Of a stretch of 64,000 nt of DNA, positions 45,701-57,484 are shown piece by piece. The stretch is from Auriscalpium vulgare. Its lineage: Eukaryota; Basidiomycota; Agaricomycetes; Russulales; Auriscalpiaceae. The DNA is taken from NCBI GenBank assembly GCA_019915015.1, contig JAHBBC010000008.1:1116001-1180000 (forward strand), in the 5' to 3' direction. A model generated the notes under the pieces. That model did no database searches. It had not been told where the DNA came from and worked only from the letters and a program-made list of their open reading frames with translations. Position 1 is the first letter of the stretch. Each line of letters begins with the position of its first letter. Both the position numbers and the translations under genes were made by a program.

Positions 45701-47114
45701 ATGTCGACAGTCATGGGCGACGGAGGCTTTGCGCTGACGCCCAGGATGCGACAACTCGTCGAATACGGGGCGAGCACCGGCTTCCTCACCACAAATGGCG
45801 GCGGCCAGGAGCTCAAAAATATTTATAGGACTCGTAAGTTGCAGTTTTTGTCATGTATGCGCAAGTTTTCAGCGGGTTGTCTCCAGAAGGATACTATTTC
45901 CGAGCCCAGCTCTTGGACAATTTTGCGCTGAGCTGCTATGTTGGAGCCCTGGACAATGTCAAACAGGTGCGTGGTACTACTAGCCTATCAGGTATTTGAT
46001 CAGGACGCGAATGGATCAGGCTGTTGAAAATGGCACCGCGCCTCCGCTCGACGGGACCGAAACACCATTCAAGTTCAGCTATGCGGCCCTCGTCGTTGTA
46101 GGCAGCCAGCGCACCATCCCGGTGCACCCATCCTCCTGCAAGCATGTCGAGTCCCTCAAGTACCTGCTCACTCACGGTTGCCCCCCGGACGTCGAGGACA
46201 TCTGCCGCTACACCGCCCTCGACCACGCCACCATGCTCCACTACACCAACCCCGCCATCCTGCGCACGCTGCTCGAGCACGGCGCCGCACCCAACCACCA
46301 AAACATCTACGGCATGACGCCCCTCGCGGGCGCAATCCTCTCGGGGTTCGCAGCCGCAGTCGATCTGCTCATGGAGTTCGGCGCGGACCTGGACATCCCG
46401 GACGCGGACGGGACGACGCTCGCGAGCATATACGTGTCGAGCGGGCCGGAGATCGCTGCCGCGGTGCGCAAGTGGCTGCGTGTGCGCGCGGGCGAGACGG
46501 CCCCGCGCGAGAGCAAGGCGTGCGCCGCGTGCGGCAAGACCCAGGGCTCGCTCAAGCAGTGCGGGGCCTGCCATTCCGTGCTTTACTGCACGGCCGCCTG
46601 CCAGAGTACGTCCCCCCTTCTTCTTCAACGGTCAGGACGACGACTCATAAGTGGGATAGAAACACACTGGAGGACGCATAAGCCGTCCTGCCAGTCTTTC
46701 TCGACAGAGAATATCGTGGTCCTCAAGCCCATGTACATCGACAGCGCGAGCATCGTGCCCTCTGCTCCCGTCATCCGCGCGGCCACTGGCTGGCGCGAGC
46801 CGCCCACCGAGAACGACACGCGCGGACAGTGCGGGCAGCCGAAGAGGTACCCGAAGAGCCTGGTGGTGAAGGTCCAGGTGCCCGACGGCACGGGCGACCT
46901 GCTCATATACAGCAAGAAGCGTGAATTCCTGTGCTACGTCACGCGGGAGGGCGGCGCGGCGGCGTATGACCGCGTCGCGGAGGTGGTGCGTGCGAAGGGC
47001 GCTGTGGCCGGTGTGGGCATGGGCGGATCGAAGGGGTATTTTGCGGCGGAGCTGAAGAGCGCGGACCAGCTCGTCGTAAAGGTCAGCGAGCTGCTTGCTG
47101 ATCAGCCCTTCTGA
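45701..47114 (+). CDS. Ankyrin-MYND protein, 4 exons, 417 aa (copy 3)
   Basis: Exons are 45701-45833, 45887-45966, 46020-46605 and 46660-47114. The exon-2 (80 nt) and exon-3 (586 nt) lengths are identical to copies 2 and 4. Ankyrin-type repeats read LEHGAAPNHQNIYGMTPLAG and LLMEFGADLDIPDADG. The MYND finger is CAACGKTQGSLKQCGAC, then CHSVLYCTAACQ, then HWRTHKPSC. The conserved tail (YPKSLVVKVQ, LLIYSKKREFLCYVTREGG, GYFAAELKSADQLVVKVSEL) ends LLADQPF. No lesion. It is convergent with copy 4, their stop codons 273 bases apart, which suggests an inverted duplication. Confidence 0.87.
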
Positions 47115-47387
47115 TTTGGTCTTCATGTTTCCGCGTTTTAGCTATGCTTCCTGACGATTGCTGTTCTACCGTCACCGAGTGATACCCGCATTTATTTAGA
47201 TTCATACGACGTGCTTCTCATAGCCTGTACGCGCCTCTACGTATACTGACGCCTGCTCAATTTTTATCATCCCACGGCAGATATCAGATACAAATTCTTT
47301 TTGCATAATACAAGCTTACAGAGTTACACATCCTCGAGAAACCAACCAGAAAATATCGTGCACACAACCCATAGCCCTCAACGGCAT

Positions 47388-48767
47388 CTAAAATGGCTGA
47401 TCGGCGAGCAGCTCGCTCACCTTCACGACGAGCTCATCCGCGCTCTTCAGCTCCGCCGCGAAATAGCCCTTCCAACCTCCCATACCGCCCGCGCCCTTCG
47501 CCTTCACCACATCCGCCACTCGGTCGTACGCGGCAGAATTAGCCTGGCGCGCGATATGGCACACGAAATCACGCCGCTTCGTGTAGATGAGGAACGGGCC
47601 GTTGCCCTTTGGCACCTGGATCTTCACGACCACGCTCTTCGGATACGCGCCCAGCTGATTCGAGCCAAGCATCTCACGGGCCGAGGGCGCGTTGGACTGG
47701 TGGCCGGTGAGCACGCGGGTCATTGACGCGGTGGGCAAGAGGGACGCGTTCTTGAGGTATATAGGGGTCAGTGACACAGTGTTGTCAGCTGAGAAGGCAT
47801 GACACGAGGGTTTGTGCGTTCTCCAGTGGGATTCTGCCAGCCAGCGCGTCAGGAGCAGCGTGAATATAGTCGAAATTGACACGCACTCTGGCATTCCGAC
47901 GAGCAATAAAGGACTGAATGGCAACGCGAGCACTGCTTCAGCGATCCGTGCGTCTTGCTGCACGCCGCGCACTCCCTGGTCTCGCGGGGCGCCGTCTCGC
48001 CCGCCCTCGCGCGCAGCCACTTGCGCACGACCGCCGCGATCTCCGGCCCGCCCGACACATACATCTCAGAGAACCGCGACCCGTCCGCGTCCGGGATATC
48101 CAGGTCCGCGCCGAACTCCATGAGCACGTCGACGGCCCTGACGAACCCGGACATGATCGCGCCGGCGATGGCGGTCATGCCGTAGATGTTCTGGTGGTTG
48201 GGCGCGGCGCCGTGCGCGAGGAGGGTGCGGACGAGCGTCGGGCTGGTGGAGGGCATCATGCAGGCGTGCTCGAGGGCGGTGTAGCGGCAGATGTCCTCGA
48301 CGTCAGGGGGGCAGCCGTGTGTGAGCAGGTATGCGAGCGTCTCGACGTGGTGGCCGGACCCGCGCGGCCCCTCCAGGAGGCGCGGGCCGCCTGAGACGAC
48401 GAGAGTGGCGTACGAGAATTTGTAGGGCGTCACTGTGCCATCGAGGGGTGGCGCGGTGCCGTTTTGGATGTACTGCTGGGAATGAGGAGGCGATATTGGC
48501 GAGCATATTGGCCGACGCACCTCAGTCACTTTGGAGACCACGCCCATGAAGCACGCCAGCGCAAAAGGCTCCAGTCGGCTGGGATCAAACCCCGCAGATT
48601 CTGTGCGATGTTAGACCGCGTGGGTTGAAGAATAGGATGAACGTACGCGCGCCATATAGGTCCCGCAGTTCCTGCCCGCCGTCATCTGTGCTCAGGAATC
48701 CTTCGGTGGACAGCAGCGTCCGCATACGAGGCGTAACAATGAGGCCATAGTTGTCTGTCGCGGGCAT
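47388..48767 (-). CDS. Ankyrin-MYND protein, 4 exons, 410 aa (copy 4)
   Basis: Exons are 48767-48647, 48600-48521, 48472-47887 and 47833-47388, in frame. The N-terminal exon ends near ELRDLYGA; the second exon carries LEPFALACFMGVVSKVTE. The ankyrin region has CRYTALEHACMMPSTSP, LLAHGAAPNHQNIYGMTAIA and VLMEFGADLDIPDADG. The MYND finger is CAACSKTHGSLKQCSRC, then CHSVLYCSSECQ, then SHWRTHKPSC. The tail YPKSVVVKIQ, FLIYTKRRDFVCH and WKGYFAAELKSADELVVKV is the unnamed domain seen in all copies. It is intact and divergent enough from copy 3 to be an older duplicate. Confidence 0.87.
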
Positions 48768-49349
48768 TGATGATAGAGAGGGTGGTCGTGATGGAGGAAA
48801 GTCGACAGCTGGACAAAGGCAAGGGGCCCGGCCAGTTGCCGACGCCTGCCGATGCCGATCGAACGGCCACGTGCCGCGTCGGCTACTATACCTTGCCTTG
48901 GCGCGGTGAGACGACGTTCAAGGAAACGATACCCTGGGGTTGCCCTGAGGTGCTCATCAGTTGTTGAAGCCGATCCGTGGAACGGATGGGAAGTATGGAG
49001 TGCGGCGTTAATCTTCACCTGGGCAAGCACTGGAATATTCACCGCAACGACTGGGAAGACGAAGATATCGAATTGAGTCGGCTCAGACGTCTAACTATAC
49101 TCGAAAAACGTCTTCCGCTCAACTTTCCTTGTTGGCTTCTGGCGCACTAAAATCTCCTCCGCAAATGAATTGTGTCTGCGTATAAGTGTGGTATGGTACA
49201 CATGAATATCACGAAACCAAATACTACACCTCGGTCCTCGGTAAGAGGTGATCGACAGGACGGGCAAGCCAAAGGGGTATCTCCAGAGCCAGACGTACAG
49301 AATCGAAATGCCGGGGGCGCCGCGACCGCGCATGAAGAGCCGTCTCCCA
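48768..49349. other. Intergenic upstream of ankyrin-MYND copy 4
   Basis: No gene recognised. The first part presumably holds the copy 4 promoter; short ORFs on both strands show no motif. Confidence 0.4.
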
Positions 49350-51560
49350 TGTCAGCGCGCTAACCAGGAGCCTTATCTTGACGCACCGAGCCACGCGCCA
49401 GGAGTAGCGAACGACTGCACGGATAGGATCCAGGTGCGCGCTTGTCCTGGGAAATACCACGGTGTCGTTGCCCAGCGGGACCGCGCAGAAAGCGACCCAT
49501 CAAAGCTCTAGTTCTGTGGCCCCTTGCGGAGTCGTCCCGGGCACTAGAGAGCTCTAGTTAGTGGCAGCCTGGGCGAATCGGGGACAGTCGTATAGAATAT
49601 ACTGTATTGTACAGGCCATCCTGCCCGCGGGCTCTTGGTGCGTGAAACGTGATGCCAAAGTGAGGCGTGTAGCCAAACGACGTGATTTTGCACGCGAGGA
49701 ACTGGGTGGAGATGGGATGAAACTAAAGTGTCAGCGCGATCATGTGGCAGCAACCGGACCTTGTAAAGGATGCTCTGTAACAGCGCTCTGGTGAACGTCT
49801 TCCAGTGCATGCGAGACGGCGGTAAACGAGCCCAAACACCATCCTCTCAAAACATCCCGGAGCTCCCATTGGACGTTGACCTCGCAGTTGAACCTGGACG
49901 AGTCCTTCACAACGCATTCGTGGTCCTTGCTGAGATCTATCCCTGGAAGACGCGAAAGCGAATGTAAGGAGACAACGCTGGATGCGATCGATAACGGTAC
50001 TCGCCTTCTCATGTTGCCATGCCTCAAACAGACTAGCTCTGCAACCCTTTGTGCCTTCAACGGCGTGCTGCGAACGCGGAAGTGAAAATCGTGTAACCCG
50101 CCGCCGCAACGTCCTCTTACTTCAAGTCGACTTCGGCTCTAGACGCATGGTGTTCAACGGCTATATCGCGTTGAGAGGCTGGTACTGGCGATGAGCTCCG
50201 GCGGCAGCGGGTTTCAGCCAAGTGGTGAAGACTGGGAGACGCGCCGGGGCTAGTCGACAGGAGGAAATCGCTATCGATAGATCTGTAAGTACATATTTAG
50301 CGTCCGTCGGCGCTCCAACTAGCCTCATCCTACCTCGTGAAGACGCCAGCGCACTCGCGGGCTACACACCCTACGCAAACATGACGCCGTCAATGCCCGC
50401 GCAGTTTGTGTCTCTCTTCGGGCGACGCAGGTGCTTTGCGGCCACCAAAGGGTATGACGGGGTGTTCAGTCGAGGACGTTTTACGAAGATCGCTGCAGCG
50501 ATGGAAAGATGTATGTCTGGAGATTATAATTCAGCGTCTGCTGGCGCGCGCTGATAGTTCCGATCTGACCTTGGACGACAACAGCGGGCTTGCTGCGACT
50601 GGATATGGCCAGGTTCTCCGACATCGCGGTCCCCACGCCCTCCAGACAGACAAATCGACGAAAACATTTGACGATATGCACGCAGCGGCAAGCGGTGGGC
50701 CACGGAGATGGGTGGAAGTGTGCGCGCGAGCGGGCGGTCGAGGCGTATAGTCGGGCTGGCTGGCCTGACTGGTAGAGATGGGAAAGAGGAAGGGAATGAT
50801 GCGGCGTACTCGTCCGGTTCTGTTTTATGATGGGCTCAGAGCATCGCTGATACGAGCGTGGCTGGTTATTTGATGCATGTGAGGATCACTAGACACAGTG
50901 GATAGTAGAAGATATGACGTACCGTACTTCCCGGTAATCCATATCTCTCGCTAATGGCAAGCGACCTAGTCGTGTATGACCACAATGCACGGTTCAAGTA
51001 GCAAGGTCCTGTAGAGAATCAGGACATCAAAACTCGAAGATAAATGGCGACGCACTGCATCAGCACGCGCAAGCTTGGTTTGCGAGCCGTGACAGTGTAC
51101 GAGGTAGCATGTCCGGGCCCGAGGTGCTCAGTCGCGGCAGATTCAGCGAGAGAGTAGAATGCAATATCGGCGGGAAGGACATTGACCAGAACTTCGAAGG
51201 GAGATGGAGGAGATGGCAGTACGAAGGCAACCGTGGCAACGCATCCGTATCGCTCGGCAGATGCCGACGCGTATGCGCTCGCCGCCACTCTAGTGCTAGC
51301 GCGCGGTAACTGGGTCTCCTCCGCCTGTCAACCCATTTGCTTGTCCTCGTCTGAATGTGTGCGCTATAATGTGCGAGAACGCCAGTGCGCCCATGAATAC
51401 GCTCCCAGGCTGTTGTGTGAAGCCTGAGGGCGGTGCTATGCCCTGGTTGCCGGTCAGTTCTATCGTGGCTCTCATCTGTTTCTCACCTCCGAGCCCGCAC
51501 ATCCTCAGAATAATCGAAGTCGCAGTCTTACATCACTTCTACCTCGAAGTCATGCGCCTG
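49350..51560. repeat. Protease-array block R, copy 1
   Basis: This matches the blocks at 54.6-56.5 and 60.2-62.0 kb in the same order. Shared landmarks are gcgctaacc-ggagcc (start), gaacgtcttccagtgcatgcgagac, ggatgcgatcgataa-ggtactcgcc, gttccgatctgacctt then ggttctccgacatcgcggtc, gacgtaccgtac, tcctgtagagaatcaggacat and gtcaacccatttgcttgtcc. On the minus strand all copies keep peptide-like pieces such as FYSLAESAATEHLGPG. It may be a decayed multi-exon gene, but I cannot name it. Confidence 0.65.
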
Positions 51561-51770
51561 GCTCATTTACCTTGCGCGGACAAATTTGAAGAATGGTCGG
51601 ATCCAGCACCGCGAATGGCTCGAGTAACGCGGGTACAGGCTCAGGAGACGCTACCAACTCGATGGGAAGCCATCGTCGTTCCTCCGACAATGATAAAGGT
51701 GTATGAACTAGTATATAGTACGCGTGAAGTAGACGGATGTCCAAGAGTGTGCGATGGAAGGAGAGCGTCC

Positions 51771-51957
51771 GTGATGCAGTACACGAAGGGTGTATCAGCA
51801 TAAATACCTAACAGAAGCAAAAAGGAAGCAAAGCGTTCGTGATGCAGTCCGTGAAGTTGTATGAGCATAAATACTTAACAGAAGCAAAAAGGAAGCAAAG
51901 CGTTCGTGATGCAGTACACGAAGGTGTATCAGCATAAATACCTAACAGAAGCGAAAA
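51771..51957. repeat. 67-68 bp tandem repeat, 3 copies
   Basis: gtgatgcagt begins units at 51,771, 51,839 and 51,906. Each unit contains gtat-agcataaatac-taacagaagc, and the first two also aaaaaggaagcaaagcgttc. It lies just downstream of the AP1 stop; the corresponding place after AP2 has a single related unit. Confidence 0.85.
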
Positions 51958-52043
51958 CCCGAATCAGTACACGCGATGCTGCTGAATGTATCCAAACAGG
52001 TGTGCCAAACTAAGATAGACGGATAGAAAGCGACCCTGCCTGA

Positions 52044-53924
52044 TCAACGCCTATCCCAAGGGGTGGGGTAGGAGCCGCCGCTTCGGTAGTCCTGAACCTG
52101 CTGCATCTCTCCAGCCGGCGCGGGATCGTGTAGCGGACGGTATGAGGGTCCTGCGCTGATGAGTCCAGAGCCTGCGGAACGGTTGCGCTTATGCCCTGAG
52201 GACACGATAGCGGCCGCAATGCCAAGAAGAAGCAAGCCGCCACCAACCGCGCCGGCGATGATGACCGCCGTCTTGTGTCGCGAGGACCAGCTTTTTCCAT
52301 CATCGTTGTTGTTGTCGCTGTTGTCGGGAGTTTGAACGGCGACCATATGCTGTTCCCCCGTCTTGTCGACACCGTTGAGCCGGACACTCACGAAGTCGGA
52401 GTGCGCGGCAGCAGTGTCGTTGGTGATGGACAGCAACTGAACAAATGGGTCGGCGCGAGATGTGCTGCCATCCACAAAATCACCAAAGTTGACCAAGAGA
52501 TATACATTTCGTACTATGGTGAGAGCAATGAGAACATTTTTATATTTAGTCAACAAACAACACTTACAGAACGCCATGCCCAAGATCAAGTCGTAGTCCG
52601 GGTCCGGTGCGATGCTGGGTTGAAACTGGATGGGAATTCCATGAGTAACAAATGACACAAAATGCAGGTCTCGTAACTCACAGCGCCTATACAGCTGTTC
52701 TTCCCATTATCATCGGTTATCCCCACGTCAATGGTTGCGTCGAGCGGATGTATTGGGTACGACTGCCCCCCGATATTGAAGGTGATGTTAACCTCGATGT
52801 CACAGGGGAGGGTCCAGATGGGACCGAGCCCAGAGATATTCTGGTACTTGGCACCCTCGAATCCCGAGTAGAGAGCGTCTGCTACAAACCTTTCGAACGA
52901 TCCTCAGCGCCGGGCAGCATGATGATGATTTATTACATACTTTGGCACCTGAGGATACGTGAAACCGGTGTCGAAGATGGCCGTGAGCTGCTTCTTGTTC
53001 GAGGTGGTCGCAACCTGAGTCGACGCGTTGACCGGCTGGCCGTTGGGTCCAATGATCCCGTTGGGGTCTAGCAAAACTTGCCAGTGTTGATCTCTGGCGA
53101 GACTTGTCGGTAGAGTCGTCACATTGACCTTGACCTGATTTGTGATGTTTTCATAGCCGGGAACAATCTCTCCCACTGTGATATCACCTGGGAACTTTTC
53201 GTCTGGGTCGTCTGACCGAGACAACAGCGTGGTGATGAAGTTGGGAGTAGACGTATCTTGTCGGAAGATGCGGTCGAGGACGGCATCACCGGCAGGCTCA
53301 TTTTCCATGGAATTGTAGACGTTAGAACCGACGTTGGGTCCGAGTCCAATGAGGCCTTGACCAGCCGGGTTGTCGTCCGATGGAGTTACTAGAACTGAGG
53401 GCCAGTGTGCGTCAGCCTGGTGGATTACAGGAGGCCCACGCGTCGTACTCACTGAAAGCTTGATCCGGAACGATGTACCCTGCGAATTCTAGATGCGCAG
53501 TCTGCACAGGTCCTGCAACAACCGTGGGCAACACGAGCGAGGGATAGACCAGCTGCTGCGTACCCTTCACCCCGCCAATATCATACGTGACTCCAGACGA
53601 GACCCCCGTGTTGTTCGCGCCAGATACGGTGCGCGCCGCAACCCAGAGGTCGGAGCTGCGCGTTCGTTAGATGCATGAAGCTCCAACGGGGGCACAATGT
53701 ACGCACCTGCCCGTGTCAATCATGACGGAGAATAGCGAATCCCCCAAGGTGATGTTAGTGTAGTACGAGACTATCCCGCTATTGTCCAAGCCGGAGATGT
53801 GGTCCCTCTCGCTTAGACGTTGAGACATTCCAAGCTCACCGCGAATGTGCAGGCGCAGTGCTGCGACATCCGTCGCTGCCTGAAGAAGGGCCGCAAGCAG
53901 AACATACCGACAAGACAGATGCAT
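52044..53924 (-). CDS. Membrane-anchored A1 aspartic protease AP1, 6 exons, 536 aa
   Basis: Exons are 53924-53707, 53655-53453, 53394-52941, 52889-52682, 52625-52568 and 52513-52044. The N-terminus (MHLSCRYVLLAALLQAATDV) is a signal peptide. The first catalytic motif, IDTGSSDLWV, spans intron 1 and the second is AIFDTGFTYPQVP. Mature-domain pieces include SYYTNITLGD, GLIGLGPNVGS and YDLILGMAFL. After LLVNFGDFVDG a linker leads to a single C-terminal transmembrane helix (AVIIAGAVGGGLLLLGIAAA) and a short tail. This is a pepsin-like endopeptidase held at the plasma membrane or wall. A TATA-like site precedes it, and no lesion was found. Paralogues AP2 and AP3 follow in tandem. Confidence 0.87.
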
Positions 53925-53980
53925 GAGAGACAAGAAGGGAAAGGAAAAACGGGAGAGAACGCGGAGGGGAGGCAAGGACA

Positions 53981-53988
53981 TTATAAAA
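53981..53988 (-). promoter_or_regulatory. Putative TATA box of AP1
   Basis: TTTTATAA on the minus strand lies about 57 bases before the AP1 ATG. An equivalent site precedes AP2. Confidence 0.45.
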
Positions 53989-54619
53989 GGGCGATCTGTC
54001 AAGAGCAGGGTCCTTGAGGAGCGCAGGCAGAGAGAGGCAGAGCCTGCGGGCGCTGTTTCGGGCATCCCTGGCGATGGGCAGAAAATGCAAAGCCCAACAT
54101 GTCCCAGATGCTGCGACAATTGATGCGGTGTACAGCAGGGCTGCACGGTCGACGATAATATGGACAGAGCCGACAGAGAAGGGTCGCCCATTATGATAGC
54201 GCGCGGCGACGCCGGGTACGCTCGCGGTGTAACGCGGCGGCGCCGCGCGCGCCATCACGATAATATTCACTCACCGCCCGCTGGAACCCGCTTCCGCCTG
54301 CATAATATGACATCACGAGTTGGCTCACACCCTTTTCATTCGTTCTGCTCCCCGAAGTCCATCACTTTGCGTCCGGTATTCGTGTCACCGCCAAGGCCCG
54401 CAGTCGCAACGTCCCTCGGCACCCTCATCCGGCACCTCGCGATGTTTCCCCTACCGCTCTCAGCGCAGCGCCTTTCCTCCTGGCGCCCTTCGCCCTGCGT
54501 CCCGCCTATTATCCATCAGTGCATGTTCACAGCATGAGGCTAATTCTTTCTCACCGGGTAACGTCAAAACCAGCTATTTAGCTACACAATAGACGATCAA
54601 GTGTGCGGCGGTCCCAGAT
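53989..54619. other. AP1 upstream region
   Basis: Homologous to the region upstream of AP2 (59.4-60.2 kb) but lacking the divergent aspartic-protease fragment found there; shared segments include ggcatccctggcgatgggcagaaaatg and gtgtcaccgcc-aggcccgcagtcgcaacgt. No gene. Confidence 0.5.
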
Positions 54620-56520
54620 CCTCGCGCTAACCCGGAGCCTTACCTTGACGCGCCAAGCCACGCCGGAAATGAAGGACTGCGCGGACAGAATCCAGGGGTG
54701 CGCTATACCTGGGAGATGCTTTGGTGTCGGAGAAGAGGGACTCCACGGTTACTGACGCAGTAAAGCACTCCCGTTGTGGCCACTTGCGCAGACGTCCCTT
54801 GTACATGAAACAAAGCTTTGCGAAAGCGCTCTGGTGAGCGTCTTCCAGTGCAGTCGAGACAGTGGTGAACGTACTTTGAACATCATCTCCGAACGTCCAC
54901 GAGCACACGTTGAACGTGGAGGTAAAACCGACCCTGCGATGTTATGGTCCTGGCGCAGCGCTTGGAGGTCTCGTCCTGGAAGACGCTGATGCCGATGTAA
55001 GGAGAATGAGCTGGATGCGATCGATAATGGTACTCGCCTTGTTATGCTGCCAGTTCTCACACCAGTCCTGCAGCAACTGCCATCGCCGGCTCAACGACAT
55101 CCAGCGCTCGCGGGAGCGCAGGTCTTCCGACTCGATACGTGTGGTGGTTCAGCCCGGCTGTATCGCAATGAGCAGCTGGTTCTCCAGCAGGAGCGGGCGT
55201 TTGTCACTGAAGTGGGAAGACTGGGGCGCGGCGCTGTAGCGAGTAGAAGATGGAAATTGCTGTGAGAGTGGAATCTGCAGATACTGCGATCATTCAGCGT
55301 CTCTTGACGCCCTTCAACTGCCCTGATCTTACCTCGTCACGATGCTAGCGCGTTCGCGGCCCACACGCCAGGCGTCGCTATTAGGGCGACGCAGGTGCTT
55401 TGCGGCAACTGGACAGCACGGCGGGGTGCGCCGTGAAGGAAGTAACAAAGATCTCTGCATTGATGGGAGAAGGAAACGCTGGGGATAGTAATTCAGCGTC
55501 ATTTTGTGCGCGCTGATGGTTCCGATCTGACCTTCAGCGACATCAGCGGGCTTGCTGAGTTGGACACGACCAGGTTCTCCGACATCGCGGTCTACACGCC
55601 ATCCGGACAAACTACTCGGCATCAACGCGCTGAATGCACGTCTAGGCAAGCCGCCGGTCAAAGTAGAAATGGCTGGAAGTGATGAGTGCGAGAGGGCGGT
55701 TGAGGCGTAAAGTCGGGCTCGCTGGCCTGATTGGTAGAGATGGGAGGGGAAAAGGGATTCTGCGGTATCCTCGTTGAATGATGCCTTTTGAAGCGCTGAA
55801 AGTCACCGATCTGCGTAACGCCTGTTAGCCTGAGGATCGCAGTAGGCATGGTGTACAGCGGAAGATATGACGTACTGCACTGCCAGATAGCCCATATCCC
55901 GCACCGATGACGAGGACCTATGTAGTCACTCATGTCCACTTTCGCACCGATGATTCGAGAAGTAAGGTCCTGTAAGAGAATCAGACATGCAAACTAAAAG
56001 ACAAATTGCGACGCACATCAGCACGCGTGATCCGCCCAAGCATTTTTTGCGACCCGCGACAGCATCGCGCTCATATGCACGGCATGCAAATGCTATACAG
56101 CATGTCCATGCGGAGGCCAGAGGTTTAGCTCTACTGATCGCTGAGCGCTGTCGATACGGTCCTGTTGGTCCTTGGAGAGGTCGTAAGGCGGTGCATGACG
56201 TAGCATGTCCGGGCCCGAGCTACTCAGTCGCGGAGGTTCAGTGATGGAATACGATGCGATGTTGGCGGGAAGGAAAAGGGCTTCAAAGGGCGATGGAGGA
56301 GATGGCACTGTCTCAGGGTGGGCATATGAAGGCAACCCTGAAGCGTATGACTCGGCAGATGCCGAGGCGTTACCGGCACCGTCGCTACTGCCAGGCGCGC
56401 GGAAGTTTCCTCCGAGTCTTGTCAACCCATTTCCTTCTTCTCATCTGAATGACTTGACTAGATCCTGCTACAGCGCCAGTGCTCCCACGAGGGAGTTATA
56501 AAGCTGTTGTTTCAGGCCTC
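54620..56520. repeat. Protease-array block R, copy 2
   Basis: Second copy of the block, same order of landmarks as copy 1 (gcgctaacccggagcc, ggatgcgatcgataatggtactcgcc, tccgatctgaccttcagcgac, gtcctgtaagagaatcagaca). Minus-strand peptide pieces such as SPPSPFEALFLPANIASYS correspond to SPPSPFEVLVNVLPADIAFY in copy 1. Confidence 0.65.
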
Positions 56521-57484
56521 GGAGCGATCCCACAGGCCGCCGCGATGCTCGCCGACGTCGACGCCTTGCGCGAGAAGACTGCGCTCCCGCACGGTCATAC
56601 ACTCGCGCAGAACAGGCCTGTGCACATGTCGTGATCGGATCAACCTGCTGCTTGTGGGAGGGCATTTTTCGGGCACTTTCAAACTTGGAGTACTACGTGA
56701 ACATAGGCAGGCTGTCGTGCAGCGCGCAGAAGGTGCGCCACTCTACCTGCTATTGGTCGACCGGGATTGGCGACTTACAGCGCTGGCCATGTCTTGTAAT
56801 TGTTTGGATTGTCAAGCTTGGATTCGTCTTCTAGGCTCGGGCATTGTCACTGCGCGCTGGATCGTGATTTGCACCGTCGTGCATCGCAACAGGCGGCCTC
56901 CGCTGTGGTCTGAAAATTGGTGCAGAACTCACCGACATCGTGATCGTTTTGAACAGCGAGAACACAGTCCGTGCCATCTACTAGATGCTGGGGAAAGCCA
57001 CGAGCTGGGGCAACATGCACGAGAGGGAGTGTGCAGGCAAGTCTCGCGCATCCAGCTTGGGAGTCTCCTATTGCGATGACTAGGGTCGACTTTTTAGATG
57101 GTCGGAAACTGGCGAACGCGTACCAAGGAAGCTCTCCAGCTACTCTGAGACCTGGTTTCCGCGTGGACGTGGTGAGTAGGGACCAGGATTCTGACGATCC
57201 CGAGTCGGAGTCCTCGCATGTCGCTGTCGTAACCGCACATGCGTCGTTCCTTTGACAAGTCAATACAATATATAGGCGTGCAGTCATATGTCATCGGGTC
57301 CGGACGGGTTGTAATATGCGTGAAGTACATGAATGTAACGAGAGTGTGTGATGGAAGCAAGGGGTCCGTAATGCAGCACATTAAGGTCGAAGTTACGCTT
57401 TGTATCAGTACACCCGATGTTGCTGGAAGTATGCGAGCAGGAGTATCAAACAAAGATGGGCGGATAGAAAGTGACGCTGCCCAA
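56521..57484. other. Intergenic between block R copy 2 and AP2
   Basis: Plus and minus ORFs overlap without a recognisable domain. The last 150 bases resemble the AP1 3' flank (gtgtgtgatggaag, gtaatgcagcac, cagtacacccgatgttgctg). Confidence 0.4.

Noticed and set aside
51771..51957. CRISPR-like array
   Set aside because: The three 67-68 bp units are contiguous with no unique spacers; this is a simple tandem repeat in a eukaryotic context.
52275..52655. Plus-strand ORF over the AP1 3' exons, with a matching one over AP2 (57,689-58,069)
   Set aside because: Conserved only because the minus-strand protease exons are conserved. The minus frame has the active-site and membrane features; the plus frame has none.
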